Source: Eubacteriales bacterium (GTDB lineage: Bacteria > Bacillota > Clostridia > Christensenellales > CAG-138). From it: 54,599 bases of DNA. The notes below the pieces were generated by a model that had not been told where the DNA came from, made no database searches, and saw only the letters and a program-made list of their open reading frames with translations. Shown piece after piece: positions 15,576-23,728 of this stretch. The DNA lies in contig JAJFTZ010000023.1 in NCBI GenBank assembly GCA_021372675.1, positions 1 to 54,599 on the forward strand. The letters run 5' to 3'. Made by a program: the position numbers and the translations under genes. Numbering within the stretch: position 1 is the first letter of the stretch; the number at the start of each line of letters is the position of its first letter.

Positions 15576-17348
15576 ATGGCGCAGAAGGTCAACGGAAATA
15601 CCGAGGGGGTAAAGGCCTCCCTTTTAGAGCAGATCGCACTCCTTTACGACATGAGAATGAACCCGGACGAGTTCGCCTCGTTCGAGCTTTTGGAGCGGAT
15701 GGCGGAGTTCACCGCGCGGCTTGGCCGCGAGGTGTCCGTGTACCTCGGGCGCGACGGGCGCGTACAGGACGTATCCTTGGGCGACACGGGCAAGGTGAGC
15801 ATGCCTACGCTAAGGCTCGTCCGCAACGAGGACAGATTAAGCGGCGTTCGCTGCATCCACACCCACCCCAACGGCGACGCGCGGCCCTCCGGCGTTGACC
15901 TCGGCACGCTTCGCAGCGCCCGGCTCGACAGCATGGCCTCCATGGGCGTGAGCGCGGACGGAAAGCCGCTTTCCCTGTACGCCGCGTACCTTGGAGACAT
16001 GGAGGAGAACGAGCGCGCGGTGGCGCTTTACGGCCCGCTTCGCCCGTACAAGCTCCCCAATAAGCTTTTGATGCAGGAAATTTACGCGGCGGACGCGCGG
16101 CTCAAATCGAGCACCAAGGAGGTGCTGTCGGCAAAGCCGCAGCGCGCGATCCTCGCGGGGCTCGAGTCGAACAACGGTTTCGACTCCATGGCGGAGCTGG
16201 AGGAGCTTGCCCTTAGCGCCGGCGCGCAGGTGGTGGGCCGCTTCACCCAAAGACGAAGGGAGATCGACAACGCCACCTACATAGGCTCCGGCAAGGCCGA
16301 CGAGCTTTCCCTCGCGGCGAGCGAGCTCGAGGCCGATCTTATCATTTTCGACGACGAATTGAGCGCCATACAGGTGCGCAACCTCGAAAACGCCACGAGC
16401 ACGGCGGTGATCGACCGCACCACGCTCATCCTCGATATTTTCGCGGCCCGCGCGCAGTCGCGCGAGGGCAAGCTGCAGGTGGAGCTCGCGCAACTCAAAT
16501 ACAGCCTCCCCCATCTTTTGGGGCAGGGCCGCACGCTTTCGCAGCAGGGCGCAGGCATCGGCACGCGCGGCCCCGGCGAGCGCAAGCTCGAGATCGACCG
16601 CCGCAGGATCAAGCGGCGCATCTACGAACTGCAAACGGAGCTTGAAGAGATCGAAAAGCAGCGCGGCCTCCGCCGCGAGCGGCGCGAAAAAAACAAGGTG
16701 CCCCTCGTGGCGCTCGTGGGCTACACCAACACGGGCAAATCCACGCTTTTAAACGCCATATCCGGCGCGGGCGTGCTCGCGGAGGATAAGCTTTTCGCGA
16801 CGCTCGACCCCGTGGTGCGCCAGGCGGAGCTGGAGGGCGGCACGGCGGTACTCTTCAGCGATACCGTTGGCTTCATCAGCAAGCTCCCGCACGACCTTGT
16901 AGAGGCGTTTCGCTCCACCCTCGAGGAAGTGAAGGAGGCCGATCTCGTGCTGCACGTGATCGACGCGTCCTCGCCGGAGCTCAAGGCACAAAAGGCCGTG
17001 GTGGAAGAGGTCTTGGCAAGCCTCGGCGCGCTCGACACGCCCCGCATCGAGGTCTACAATAAAACCGACAAGCTCCCCGAAAAGCCCGTTCCCCACGAGG
17101 GCGCGGCGTACATCAGCGCCCTAAACGGCATGGGCGTGCCGGAGCTTTTAAACATGGTGGGGCGCGCGCTCGGCGCGTCGCATCAAAGGGTGGAGCTTTT
17201 GATCCCCTACGGCAAATACGAGGCGATGTCGCTCATCCGCGCGGAGGGTAAGCTTCTTTCGGAGGAGCACGCCGAGGACGGCACGAAGGTGACCGCGCTC
17301 CTCGACGAGCAAACGCTTTGGAAGCTGAAAAAGCTGTTGGGAGGCTAA
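15576..17348 (+). CDS. hflX: GTPase HflX with an N-terminal JAMM/MPN-like extension
   Basis: This 590-residue protein is longer than the roughly 430 residues of E. coli HflX. Residues 1-180 contain a complete JAMM-type signature: Glu52, then His95-Thr-His97, seven residues, Ser105 and Asp108. Residues 185-370 form the HflX N-terminal and coiled-coil region (GAGIGTRGPGERKLEIDRRR). The G domain begins at about 375 with GYTNTGKST and includes switch II DTVGFISKLPHDLVEAF and NKTD. HflX binds 70S ribosomes and splits stalled or heat-damaged ones using GTP. Long clostridial HflX proteins carry this extension, but whether it is an active metalloprotease is unknown. Confidence 0.95.
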   Translation: MAQKVNGNTEGVKASLLEQIALLYDMRMNPDEFASFELLERMAEFTARLGREVSVYLGRDGRVQDVSLGDTGKVSMPTLRLVRNEDRLSGVRCIHTHPNGDARPSGVDLGTLRSARLDSMASMGVSADGKPLSLYAAYLGDMEENERAVALYGPLRPYKLPNKLLMQEIYAADARLKSSTKEVLSAKPQRAILAGLESNNGFDSMAELEELALSAGAQVVGRFTQRRREIDNATYIGSGKADELSLAASELEADLIIFDDELSAIQVRNLENATSTAVIDRTTLILDIFAARAQSREGKLQVELAQLKYSLPHLLGQGRTLSQQGAGIGTRGPGERKLEIDRRRIKRRIYELQTELEEIEKQRGLRRERREKNKVPLVALVGYTNTGKSTLLNAISGAGVLAEDKLFATLDPVVRQAELEGGTAVLFSDTVGFISKLPHDLVEAFRSTLEEVKEADLVLHVIDASSPELKAQKAVVEEVLASLGALDTPRIEVYNKTDKLPEKPVPHEGAAYISALNGMGVPELLNMVGRALGASHQRVELLIPYGKYEAMSLIRAEGKLLSEEHAEDGTKVTALLDEQTLWKLKKLLGG

Positions 17349-17393
17349 GGGACAAATGGCTTGGCTCTCTCTGTCTCGGTCTTGAAATAAAAT

Positions 17394-17440
17394 ACGAACC
17401 TAAAGGGCGGGATGATTTTCATCCCGCCCTTTAGGTTCGT
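17394..17440. terminator. 22-bp perfect inverted repeat, bidirectional terminator
   Basis: Arms at 17394-17415 and 17419-17440 are exact reverse complements around a TTT loop. It separates the convergent hflX and CPT-like genes. U residues are interrupted on the plus side (TTTAGGTT) and better on the minus side (GTATTTTATTT). Confidence 0.75.
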
Positions 17441-17458
17441 TCGCGGAAACCGTTTCGG

Positions 17459-18013
17459 CTACGGCTCATATTGGCTTGCGTCCATTGTGGAGAAGCCCTT
17501 CCAACGGGCGCTATCGTAAAACGCTTCCAAGACGATGTCGGCGCAGTGTTCCGCGCTGTTCGAGGTGGTGTCGGCAATAACGTCGTACGGAATATTCCCG
17601 TATGCTTGATCGTATTGAGAGCGGGCAAGGCCGACGAGCCTATCGCCCCGCGCCTCCTCCCTTGCCGCAAGCTCGTTCAGGTCGCACCGCACATGCGTTA
17701 ACAGCACGCTCTTGCCCTTTAAGGCTTCTACCAGCTCGGAAAATATCCCGGTGCCGTCCTTTACGCCCACCACGTCGATCAAAATGTTGCGGTCAAGGTC
17801 GTAGAGGACGTTGATGACGGCGCAGAAGTTCCGCATAGCCTCGCGCAGGATGCGCCACGCGTCCCTTTCAAAGGCGTGCTCACCCGCCATATTGATGAAA
17901 TCGTCGATAGAAACGAGATAAAACGTCTCCGCCGCCTTATCCTGTACCGCCTTGGCGAGCGACGTTTTTCCCGCGCTCGACGTGCCGTTGAGCAGTATAA
18001 TCCTTCCCGGCAT
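17459..18013 (-). CDS. Chloramphenicol phosphotransferase-like P-loop kinase
   Basis: The 184-residue protein has a Walker A motif (LNGTSSAGKTSLA) at residues 8-20 and the CPT-family features SIDDFINMA, HVRCDLNELAAREEARGDR, GLARSQ and IPYDVIADTT. The Streptomyces relative phosphorylates chloramphenicol. Most genomic homologues are uncharacterised small-molecule kinases, so drug inactivation is not established here. Length is normal. It appears monocistronic, bounded by the inverted repeat on one side and a GC-rich palindrome (18059-18078) on the other. Confidence 0.87.
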   Translation of the reverse strand: MPGRIILLNGTSSAGKTSLAKAVQDKAAETFYLVSIDDFINMAGEHAFERDAWRILREAMRNFCAVINVLYDLDRNILIDVVGVKDGTGIFSELVEALKGKSVLLTHVRCDLNELAAREEARGDRLVGLARSQYDQAYGNIPYDVIADTTSNSAEHCADIVLEAFYDSARWKGFSTMDASQYEP

Positions 18014-18114
18014 AATATCCTCCCATTTTGTGCCGCAGCCTCATTTAGGCGCAGCGATCTGCCGCCCGCGGGCGGCAGGAGCGGGTGTGCGAAATCCCGC
18101 AGCCATTTCCCCGG

Positions 18115-19065
18115 CTACAGCACGATCGTGCCGCTTTGGAACCCCACCTGAATGCCGCCGTTTACGGTTTCGGCGTGCACGCTGTTTGCCGCGCCGTTTT
18201 GCACGTTGAAGGACTTGCCCATCTTTTGCCCGTTCACGCGCACCGAGCCGGATACGGTGGAAAGGCTGAGGTTATAATCCTTGCCCGAAAGCGGTATGGA
18301 AATGGAGATGCCGCCGTTGACCGCGTCGGCATGGATGCGGCCGCGCAAAACGCCGCTGAGCTCGATGCCGCCGTTGACCGTATCGCACTTGCACGATTCC
18401 GCGGCGAAAACGTCGGAGGCGCTGATCTTGCCGTTCACGTTATCGAGGTGGATGCGCTCGGCCGTCACCCCCGTTATACTGACGGCGCCGTTGACGCAAT
18501 CGCTCTTGAGCTCGCGCACGCGAAGCTGGGGGATTTTGAGCGCCCCGTTCACCATGTCGAACGCGAACCGCTCATACTGCGCGTCGGGCAGCGTGATGAT
18601 CACCTCGGCCTTTTTGATGAAGCCGAAGGAGCGGAAGCCGAAAAACGAGAAGTGCGAAAACTTCTTTTCCTTGATGTGAAGCGTGCCGTCGCGCACCTCC
18701 ACATCGGGCAGAGGATACGCTTCCGGGAAATCGAGCGCCACGGAATAGGCTTCGCCCTTATACAGCGTTACCGCTGCGTTCGCGAGGTCAACGTTGATGC
18801 TCGTAAAGGGAGAAACGGGCCTCGAGCCGTTCATGCCCGGCTGCGCCTCCGCATTCGCGCTTTCCTTGGCGTAGGCGCGGGATTCACGGATGATCCTTTC
18901 CGCGAGCGCCTCGGGCGCGCCGAGTTCCGCAATGGCGGCCGCCTCGTTTTCCTCGCCCGCGTCCCACAGATATTCCTCGTAATAGCGCAGCGCGGCCTGC
19001 CGCTCCTCGTAGGAAAGCGTCGCGAGCGCCGCCTCCAGACGCGTTAGAAACTCCTTCCTGTTCAT
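18115..19065 (-). CDS. DUF1700 (HAAS) plus DUF4097 adhesin-like protein
   Basis: The start at ATG 19065 has GGGAGGG eight bases upstream and overlaps the stop of a 39-residue gene as TGATG, giving 316 residues. Residues 1-70 are a helical DUF1700/HAAS segment (MNRKEFLTRLEAALATLSYEERQ). Residues 100-316 are repetitive beta strands with recurring D-x-V-N-G motifs (DMVNGALKIPQ, DCVNGAVSITG, DNVNGKISAS, DTVNGGIEL, DAVNGGISI), as in DUF4097 beta-helix or adhesin-like domains. No membrane helix is visible. PadR-DUF1700-DUF4097 clusters in Firmicutes are thought to respond to envelope stress; the biochemical role is unknown. Confidence 0.9.
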   Translation of the reverse strand: MNRKEFLTRLEAALATLSYEERQAALRYYEEYLWDAGEENEAAAIAELGAPEALAERIIRESRAYAKESANAEAQPGMNGSRPVSPFTSINVDLANAAVTLYKGEAYSVALDFPEAYPLPDVEVRDGTLHIKEKKFSHFSFFGFRSFGFIKKAEVIITLPDAQYERFAFDMVNGALKIPQLRVRELKSDCVNGAVSITGVTAERIHLDNVNGKISASDVFAAESCKCDTVNGGIELSGVLRGRIHADAVNGGISISIPLSGKDYNLSLSTVSGSVRVNGQKMGKSFNVQNGAANSVHAETVNGGIQVGFQSGTIVL

Positions 19066-19184
19066 CACCTGATCCCTCCCATCGCCAACCGCCTTTGAAG
19101 CTCGTATTCCATCACGCTCGCCAGCCCCCAATAGTCCTCGATCGCGCGCGTTTCCGGGTTTGGGCTAGTTTTCTCTTTTTGCAT
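19065..19184 (-). CDS. 39-residue small protein between PadR and DUF1700 genes
   Basis: This short gene starts at ATG 19184 inside the end of padR, eight bases behind a strong GGAGG, and its TGA overlaps the ATG of the DUF1700 gene. The product (MQKEKTSPNPETRAIEDYWG at the start) is hydrophilic, with an aromatic, helix-prone second half (DYWGLASVMEYELQRRLAMG). Perfect ribosome site, phase and double overlap argue that it is translated and couples the two flanking genes. It may be a protein partner or just a coupling peptide. No family is recognised. Confidence 0.7.
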   Translation of the reverse strand: MQKEKTSPNPETRAIEDYWGLASVMEYELQRRLAMGGIR

Positions 19185-19497
19185 CGCTTCCACCTCCGAT
19201 CAGCAAGCGTTCCACCTTTTCTTTATAATCCGCCCACTCCGCACGGTAGCTTTCGAGCGCCTTGCGCCCCTCCCCCGTAATGGCGTAGTAACGGCGCAGC
19301 CTCCCCGATATAGGCTGGTCGTACGTCGTTAAAAGCGCATCCTTTTGCAGCCGCCTTAGCACCGGGTACAGCGTGGATTCCGAAATATCCACGACCTCCT
19401 TCACGCTTTGCGTGAGCACGTAGCCGTAGGTATCTCCCCGGTCCAGCACCGAGAGCACGCAAGCGTCCAACAGCGCGGAGCCCAACTGGAAGATCAT
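19165..19497 (-). CDS. PadR-family transcriptional regulator
   Basis: The 110-residue protein is a typical short PadR: a winged helix with LGSALLDACVLSVLDRGDTYGYVLTQ, then ESTLYPVLRRLQKDALLTTYDQ, RLRRYYAITGEGRKALESY and a C-terminal dimerisation helix. A near-perfect AAGGAGG precedes the ATG. PadR proteins repress their own operons, and a palindrome TTACATGTAA directly next to the -10 of its promoter is a plausible operator. It heads an operon of padR, the 39-residue gene and the DUF1700/DUF4097 gene. Confidence 0.94.
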   Translation of the reverse strand: MIFQLGSALLDACVLSVLDRGDTYGYVLTQSVKEVVDISESTLYPVLRRLQKDALLTTYDQPISGRLRRYYAITGEGRKALESYRAEWADYKEKVERLLIGGGSDAKREN

Positions 19498-19595
19498 TCG
19501 CCCACCTCCTTGCGTTTTCGGTTTTGCATGCGCGGCGGGCCGGGTTTTGATAAGGAGGAGACCTTTTATGCCGCTGCCCGCCGCACATCATTGCC

Positions 19596-19605
19596 TTACA
19601 TGTAA
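19596..19605. promoter_or_regulatory. Candidate PadR operator
   Basis: The perfect palindrome TTACATGTAA immediately follows the -10 box of the padR promoter, covering the likely transcription start, and contains the ATGT/ACAT half-sites often bound by PadR proteins. Confidence 0.5.
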
Positions 19606-19606
19606 T

Positions 19607-19635
19607 ACTATACTTTATATAATATTAGTTGTCAA
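19607..19635 (-). promoter_or_regulatory. padR operon promoter
   Basis: TTGACA (19630-19635) and TATAGT (19607-19612) on the minus strand are spaced by 17 bases within a conspicuously AT-rich stretch. Confidence 0.8.
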
Positions 19636-19679
19636 CGATAATTTTGCGCTTCTTTCGGATATTTTTTGCCGTGCGTTTA

Positions 19680-19688
19680 TGGTATGAT
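19680..19688 (+). promoter_or_regulatory. Extended -10 promoter for the dTMP kinase gene
   Basis: TGGTATGAT is an extended -10 box (TATGAT at 19683-19688) without a good -35, about 39 bases before the ATG. Confidence 0.5.
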
Positions 19689-19726
19689 GGTAAAAACAGG
19701 GCAGCTTATAAAAAGGGCGCGGTTTT

Positions 19727-20401
19727 ATGAGAAAAACGAAGATCATCTCCATCGAGGGCATAGACGGGAGCGGCAAGGGCTCTCAATTCGCGCTTCTATA
19801 TGAGGCGCTCCTCGCGCGCGGCTACGCGGTCGCGAAGCGGGACTACCCGTGCTACGACAGCTTTTTCGGCGCGCAGGTGGGGCGGCTTCTATCAGGCGAG
19901 GGCGGCGTGCGCGCCGACGCGGTGGACGGCAAGAGCATGGCGCTCTGGTTCGCGCTCGACCGCTGGGAGAGCTTTCGGGGTTACTGCGACGGCGAGGCGG
20001 AGTTTTTGCTTTTGAACCGCTTCGTGCTCTCCAACGCCGTGTACCAGAGCATACGCGACATCGACCTTGGCAAGCCCGACATCGTGGATTGGGTGTTCGA
20101 GCTCGAGTACAATCACTTCGGCCTTCCCCGGCCGGACGCGACGCTTTTGTTCGACGTAAGCTCCGACCGGGCGGAGGAGAACATCAAAAAAAAGGGTTAC
20201 CGCGGCTACGTCGGTTCGGGTGCGGACATCTACGAAAGATCGAGCGGCATACAGGAGCGCGCGCGCGTAAAATACCTCGAATGCGCGGCGCGGTTCCCCG
20301 AGATCGCCGTGATCCCCTGCATGGCCGGCGGCGCGCTTCTAAGCCCCGCGCAGATATGCGAGCGGGCGCTGGAGGAGCTCGAGAGGCGCGGAATATTATA
20401 G
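19727..20401 (+). CDS. dTMP kinase-like nucleoside monophosphate kinase
   Basis: The 224-residue protein opens with SIEGIDGSGKGSQ, the dTMP-kinase P-loop, followed by RDYPCYDSFFGAQV and DRWESFRGY, which corresponds to the DR motif of thymidylate kinases. The C-terminal lid region (RAEENIKKKGYRGYVGSGADIYE) differs from standard Tmk. It belongs to a second, divergent Firmicutes branch. The reaction would be ATP plus dTMP to ADP plus dTDP. It stands alone with its own promoter and terminator, not beside holB, so it may be an accessory paralogue. Confidence 0.85.
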   Translation: MRKTKIISIEGIDGSGKGSQFALLYEALLARGYAVAKRDYPCYDSFFGAQVGRLLSGEGGVRADAVDGKSMALWFALDRWESFRGYCDGEAEFLLLNRFVLSNAVYQSIRDIDLGKPDIVDWVFELEYNHFGLPRPDATLLFDVSSDRAEENIKKKGYRGYVGSGADIYERSSGIQERARVKYLECAARFPEIAVIPCMAGGALLSPAQICERALEELERRGIL

Positions 20402-20443
20402 GGTAGGCGCGCCCCCTACCCAAGGGGGAGGCCTTTACAAGGC

Positions 20444-20489
20444 AAAAACCCGCCGCGGTCTGCCACAAAGGGCTGCGCGGCGGGTTTTC
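20444..20489 (+). terminator. Terminator after the dTMP kinase gene
   Basis: AAAACCCGCCGCG pairs exactly with CGCGGCGGGTTTT around an 18-base loop, and the stem's 3' end gives TTTTCGTTT. It lies between convergent genes and may also stop argS transcripts. Confidence 0.8.
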
Positions 20490-20515
20490 GTTTCTGTTCG
20501 AAAGTCGGGCTAAGC

Positions 20516-22210
20516 CTACATCCTCTCCGGCGCTTTCAGGCCGACCAAGTAAAGGCCGGTCTTTATCACCGTACCCGCCGCCTCGCACAGCGCGAGGCGC
20601 GCGTTTTTCACGTTTTCCGCCTCGCCGAGGATGCGGTTATCGTAGTAGAACTTGTTGAACGCGGAGCATATCTCCATCACCGCGCGGGAAACGAGGAAGG
20701 GTTCGTTTTTGTTGGCGGCGGCCTTTACGGCATCCGGGAACGCGGCGAGCGCGCGCAAAAGCGCCATGGAGGAAGCGTCCGTGAGCGCCGCAAAATCGGG
20801 CGCCGCAAAATCGAACGTTCCGGCCTTTCTCAAAACCGATTGGCAGCGCGCGTAGGTATACTGCGTGTAGGGGCCGGTCTCGCCGTCGAAATTGAGCGCC
20901 CTCTCCCAGGTAAAGTTGATGTCCTTGATCTTGCTGTTGTAGAGCACCGACCAGATCACCGCACCCACGCCCACGTCGCGCGCAACGGCCTCCTTGTTTT
21001 CCATTTCGGGGCTTTTTTCCTTTATAATCTCGAGCGTGCGCTCGATGGAGGCGTTGAGCACGTCCTCGAGGTACACCACGTTGCCCTGGCGGGTGGAAAA
21101 CGACGCGCCGTCAAAGCTCACCATGCCGAAGCTCACATGCTCCATATCCTTCACCCAAGCTTTGCCCATGAGCTCGAGCACCTTAAAAAACTGTCTGAAA
21201 TGGAGGCTCTGCTGGTAGGCCACCACGTAGAGCGACTTCGCGAAATCGTAGGTGTTTTTGCGGTAGATGGCGGTCGCAAGGTCGCGCGTGGCGTAAAGGG
21301 TTGCGCCGTCCGTGCGCAAAATGATGCACGGAGGCATGTCGTACGCGCTCAAATCTACGATGCTCGCGCCCTGATCCACCTTCAAAAGCCCCTTCTCGCG
21401 GAGCTCCTCCACCACGGGCAGCATTTTATCCTCGTAGAAGCTTTCGCCCGCGTAGCTGTCGAAGCGGATATCCAAAAGCTCGTACACGCGCATCACGTCG
21501 CGCATGGTAAGCTCCTTGAACCAGTTGAAAAGAGAAAGCGCTTCCTTATCCCCGAGCTCGATCTTACGGAACCACGCGCGGCCCTCGTCGTTGAGGCTTG
21601 CATCCTTCTCGGCCTCCTGATGAAAGCGCACGTAAAGCTCCACGAGCGAGCGCACGCCCTCGCGATCCACCGTTTCCTTATCGCCCCACTTTTGATAGGC
21701 CACGATCATTTTGCCGAACTGCGTGCCCCAGTCGCCCAAATGGTTGATGCCGATGCTCTTGTACCCGAGAAAGTTGTAGATGCGGTACAGCGCGTGGCCG
21801 ATGGCGGTGGTGGAAAGGTGGTGGATGCCGAAGGGCTTCGCGATGTTGACGGAGGAATAGTCGATGCACACGTTCCTCCCCGCGCCCTCATCGCTCGCGC
21901 CGTAGCGCTCGCCCTCGTTACGGACGCGCGTTAAAACGGACTTCGCATAGTCCGCCTTGTTCACGAAGAAATTGATGTAACCACCCACGGCCTCGGCTCT
22001 CGAAAAGCCCGCGGGCAATACGATTTGCGGCGCAAGCTCCGCGGCGATAAGGTTGGGGGCCTTGCGCATGGTTTTCGCGAGGCGAAAGCACGGGAACGCG
22101 TAGTCCCCGAGATCGTCGCTCGGCGGCGTTTCAAACCATTCGGAAAGCGCGTCCGCCTCCATATTCAGCTTTTCGCCCAAGGCGGCTGATAATGCGTGCC
22201 TGTCGTCCAT
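20516..22210 (-). CDS. argS: Arginyl-tRNA synthetase
   Basis: The 564-residue class I synthetase has an N-terminal Add-1 domain (about 1-100), a Rossmann catalytic core (IGINHLGDWGTQFGKMI, FDSYAGESFYED, DGATLYATRDLATAIYR) and a C-terminal DALR anticodon-binding domain ending VGLKAPERM. It charges tRNA-Arg. The KMSKS region reads FSTRQGN, a variation common in ArgS. The HIGH region reads KPFGIHHLSTT rather than the usual KPMHVGHLRST, so its first His and its Gly are replaced by Gly and His. An extended -10 promoter lies at 22244-22252. Confidence 0.96.
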   Translation of the reverse strand: MDDRHALSAALGEKLNMEADALSEWFETPPSDDLGDYAFPCFRLAKTMRKAPNLIAAELAPQIVLPAGFSRAEAVGGYINFFVNKADYAKSVLTRVRNEGERYGASDEGAGRNVCIDYSSVNIAKPFGIHHLSTTAIGHALYRIYNFLGYKSIGINHLGDWGTQFGKMIVAYQKWGDKETVDREGVRSLVELYVRFHQEAEKDASLNDEGRAWFRKIELGDKEALSLFNWFKELTMRDVMRVYELLDIRFDSYAGESFYEDKMLPVVEELREKGLLKVDQGASIVDLSAYDMPPCIILRTDGATLYATRDLATAIYRKNTYDFAKSLYVVAYQQSLHFRQFFKVLELMGKAWVKDMEHVSFGMVSFDGASFSTRQGNVVYLEDVLNASIERTLEIIKEKSPEMENKEAVARDVGVGAVIWSVLYNSKIKDINFTWERALNFDGETGPYTQYTYARCQSVLRKAGTFDFAAPDFAALTDASSMALLRALAAFPDAVKAAANKNEPFLVSRAVMEICSAFNKFYYDNRILGEAENVKNARLALCEAAGTVIKTGLYLVGLKAPERM

Positions 22211-22243
22211 GTTAAACTCCCGTTTCGCTCAAAGATAAGCGTT

Positions 22244-22252
22244 ATTATAGCA
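22244..22252 (-). promoter_or_regulatory. Extended -10 promoter for argS
   Basis: TGCTATAAT on the minus strand (TATAAT at 22244-22249), about 35 bases before the argS ATG. Confidence 0.5.
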
Positions 22253-22263
22253 GAAGAGGCGCC

Positions 22264-23019
22264 TTATTTCCACAACAGCGCCATGCTTTTTTCGTCCATG
22301 ACGCCGTCGAAAAGCTTTTTCAGCTCCTCCTTAGGGTCGGCGTTCGTATGGAGCCCTTCGGATTCCTTTTCCCACCGCTCGGCGGTGCAGTAGACGTAGC
22401 CGTACCAATTGTGGTTCAGGCGCGTGCCGGAAAACGCCGTGACCGTCAGGTTTTCAAGAAGCGCGTTGAACGCCTTGTCGAACGCCTGCTTTTCAAGGCC
22501 CGTATCCGAACGGAGTTCGTCCTTTTGCGCAAGCTCGCGGCGCCTGAGCGCGTCGTACACGGGCTTTTCCTCCCCTTTGGGCTCGTACCTGCCCCGCGCG
22601 CGAAGAAGCAGGCGGTATGCACGGCGGCTCAAATAGGTGGAGCGCTTTTTGTAGGCCGTGCAGTAAAAAACCTCATGCCGCTCGATGAGCCCCGCGATAT
22701 GCTCCATGGTATACCCAAGGCTGTCGAGCGAGGGCATGTCCTTAGACGTGTTGCAAAGCAAAATGCCGTGCGCCTCGAGATGGTCGAAAAGCTCCTGCTC
22801 GCGCGCCCGGGTGTGCGAGCGAAAAAGCTCCGGCCGCACCGCGCGGGAATGGAGGATCGCGCCGCAGGACTTGCAAAGAAGGTGCTCCACGTTGCAGCAT
22901 TCCCCGCTCGCGTGGTAGGCGTACAGATCCGCGTAAAGCTGGCCCGCGCCAAGCTGGTAGCCGATGCCGATATCCGTGGCGCCGCAGTGGGGACAGACGG
23001 AGACCGTATTACTTCCCAT
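22264..23019 (-). CDS. Zinc-ribbon protein with winged-helix-like C-terminal region, unknown
   Basis: This 251-residue cytoplasmic protein begins with a likely zinc ribbon: CPHC at residues 9-12 and CKSC near residues 49-52, with an extra CC before it. The remainder is helical and basic (AYKKRSTYLSRRAYRLLLRARGRY), then a possible winged helix (KPVYDALRRRELAQKDELRSDTGLEKQAFDKAFNALL) and an aromatic strand (LNHNWYGYVYCTAERWEKES). The second half is weakly reminiscent of AlkZ-related winged-helix proteins, but this is not secure. AGGGGAAG precedes the ATG. No functional neighbour is present. Confidence 0.7.
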   Translation of the reverse strand: MGSNTVSVCPHCGATDIGIGYQLGAGQLYADLYAYHASGECCNVEHLLCKSCGAILHSRAVRPELFRSHTRAREQELFDHLEAHGILLCNTSKDMPSLDSLGYTMEHIAGLIERHEVFYCTAYKKRSTYLSRRAYRLLLRARGRYEPKGEEKPVYDALRRRELAQKDELRSDTGLEKQAFDKAFNALLENLTVTAFSGTRLNHNWYGYVYCTAERWEKESEGLHTNADPKEELKKLFDGVMDEKSMALLWK

Positions 23020-23086
23020 AGCGCTTCCCCTTTGTTTTTTCTATTCCGTATGGTATCCCTTTTTTAGCTCCGGGTCAAGCGAAGCG

Positions 23087-23641
23087 CTAAAACCCCGTGT
23101 ACGGGTAGAGCGCCTCGTCCATGGAAATGCCCGCTACGCGCCAGAAGCCGTTTTCCACGGCGAGCAAAAGCGACGCGGAATATTTGCCCGCCGGGCCGGT
23201 GGAGGTGGCGAGGGTAAACGCAAGCTCCGCCGTTTTGCTGCCGACGCTCCCTTCGTTGAGCTTTACGAGGGTGTAGCTTTCCACCCACGGGCTCGAGACG
23301 CCCGTGACCCAGTTTGGCGCGGTCGTTTCAAGCCGCTTCGCGTACTCCTCCTTGAGCATATCGTTCATCGCGGCGTATTGGAGCGCGGCGCTCCGCGCCT
23401 TTAGCCCATCCGCCCATGTTTTTGCCGCGTCCTCGGGCGTGCACGCGCCCACGCGCCGCATGGCCTCCATCAAAAGCTCGCTTCTGGTTTGATAGATGTT
23501 TACCTGCCCGTAAAATACGGGCAGCGTTTTACCGCTCTTGTTGAGGAGCAAAAGCCCGAGGAGGAGAAGGCAGGCGAGCGCGCAAACGATGAGCGCGCCG
23601 CACAGAAAGCGCTTTGCCCGCGCCGTGGCGACCATACGCAT
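23087..23641 (-). CDS. One-pass membrane-anchored protein with NTF2-like extracytoplasmic domain, unknown
   Basis: The 184-residue protein has a basic N-terminus, one hydrophobic helix (about 12-35) and an extracytoplasmic domain of about 145 residues. The second half (SPWVESYTLVKLNEGSVGSKTAELAFTLATSTGPAGKYSASLLLAVENGFWRVAG) alternates strands and ends in a pattern typical of NTF2-like or DUF4878-type folds. GGAGGG lies six bases before the ATG. It is divergent from the GNAT gene at 23729. No specific function can be assigned. Confidence 0.75.
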   Translation of the reverse strand: MRMVATARAKRFLCGALIVCALACLLLLGLLLLNKSGKTLPVFYGQVNIYQTRSELLMEAMRRVGACTPEDAAKTWADGLKARSAALQYAAMNDMLKEEYAKRLETTAPNWVTGVSSPWVESYTLVKLNEGSVGSKTAELAFTLATSTGPAGKYSASLLLAVENGFWRVAGISMDEALYPYTGF

Positions 23642-23692
23642 GAAAAGCCCTCCTTTTTTTGCGAGGCTGCTACTATTTTATGCGGCGCTTCA

Positions 23693-23701
23693 TGGTATAA
23701 T
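23693..23701 (+). promoter_or_regulatory. Extended -10 promoter for the GNAT/P-loop kinase pair
   Basis: TGGTATAAT, an extended -10 with a perfect TATAAT at 23696-23701, about 28 bases before the ATG. Confidence 0.6.
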
Positions 23702-23728
23702 GGCCCCATTATGGAAGGGGGGAATGTT

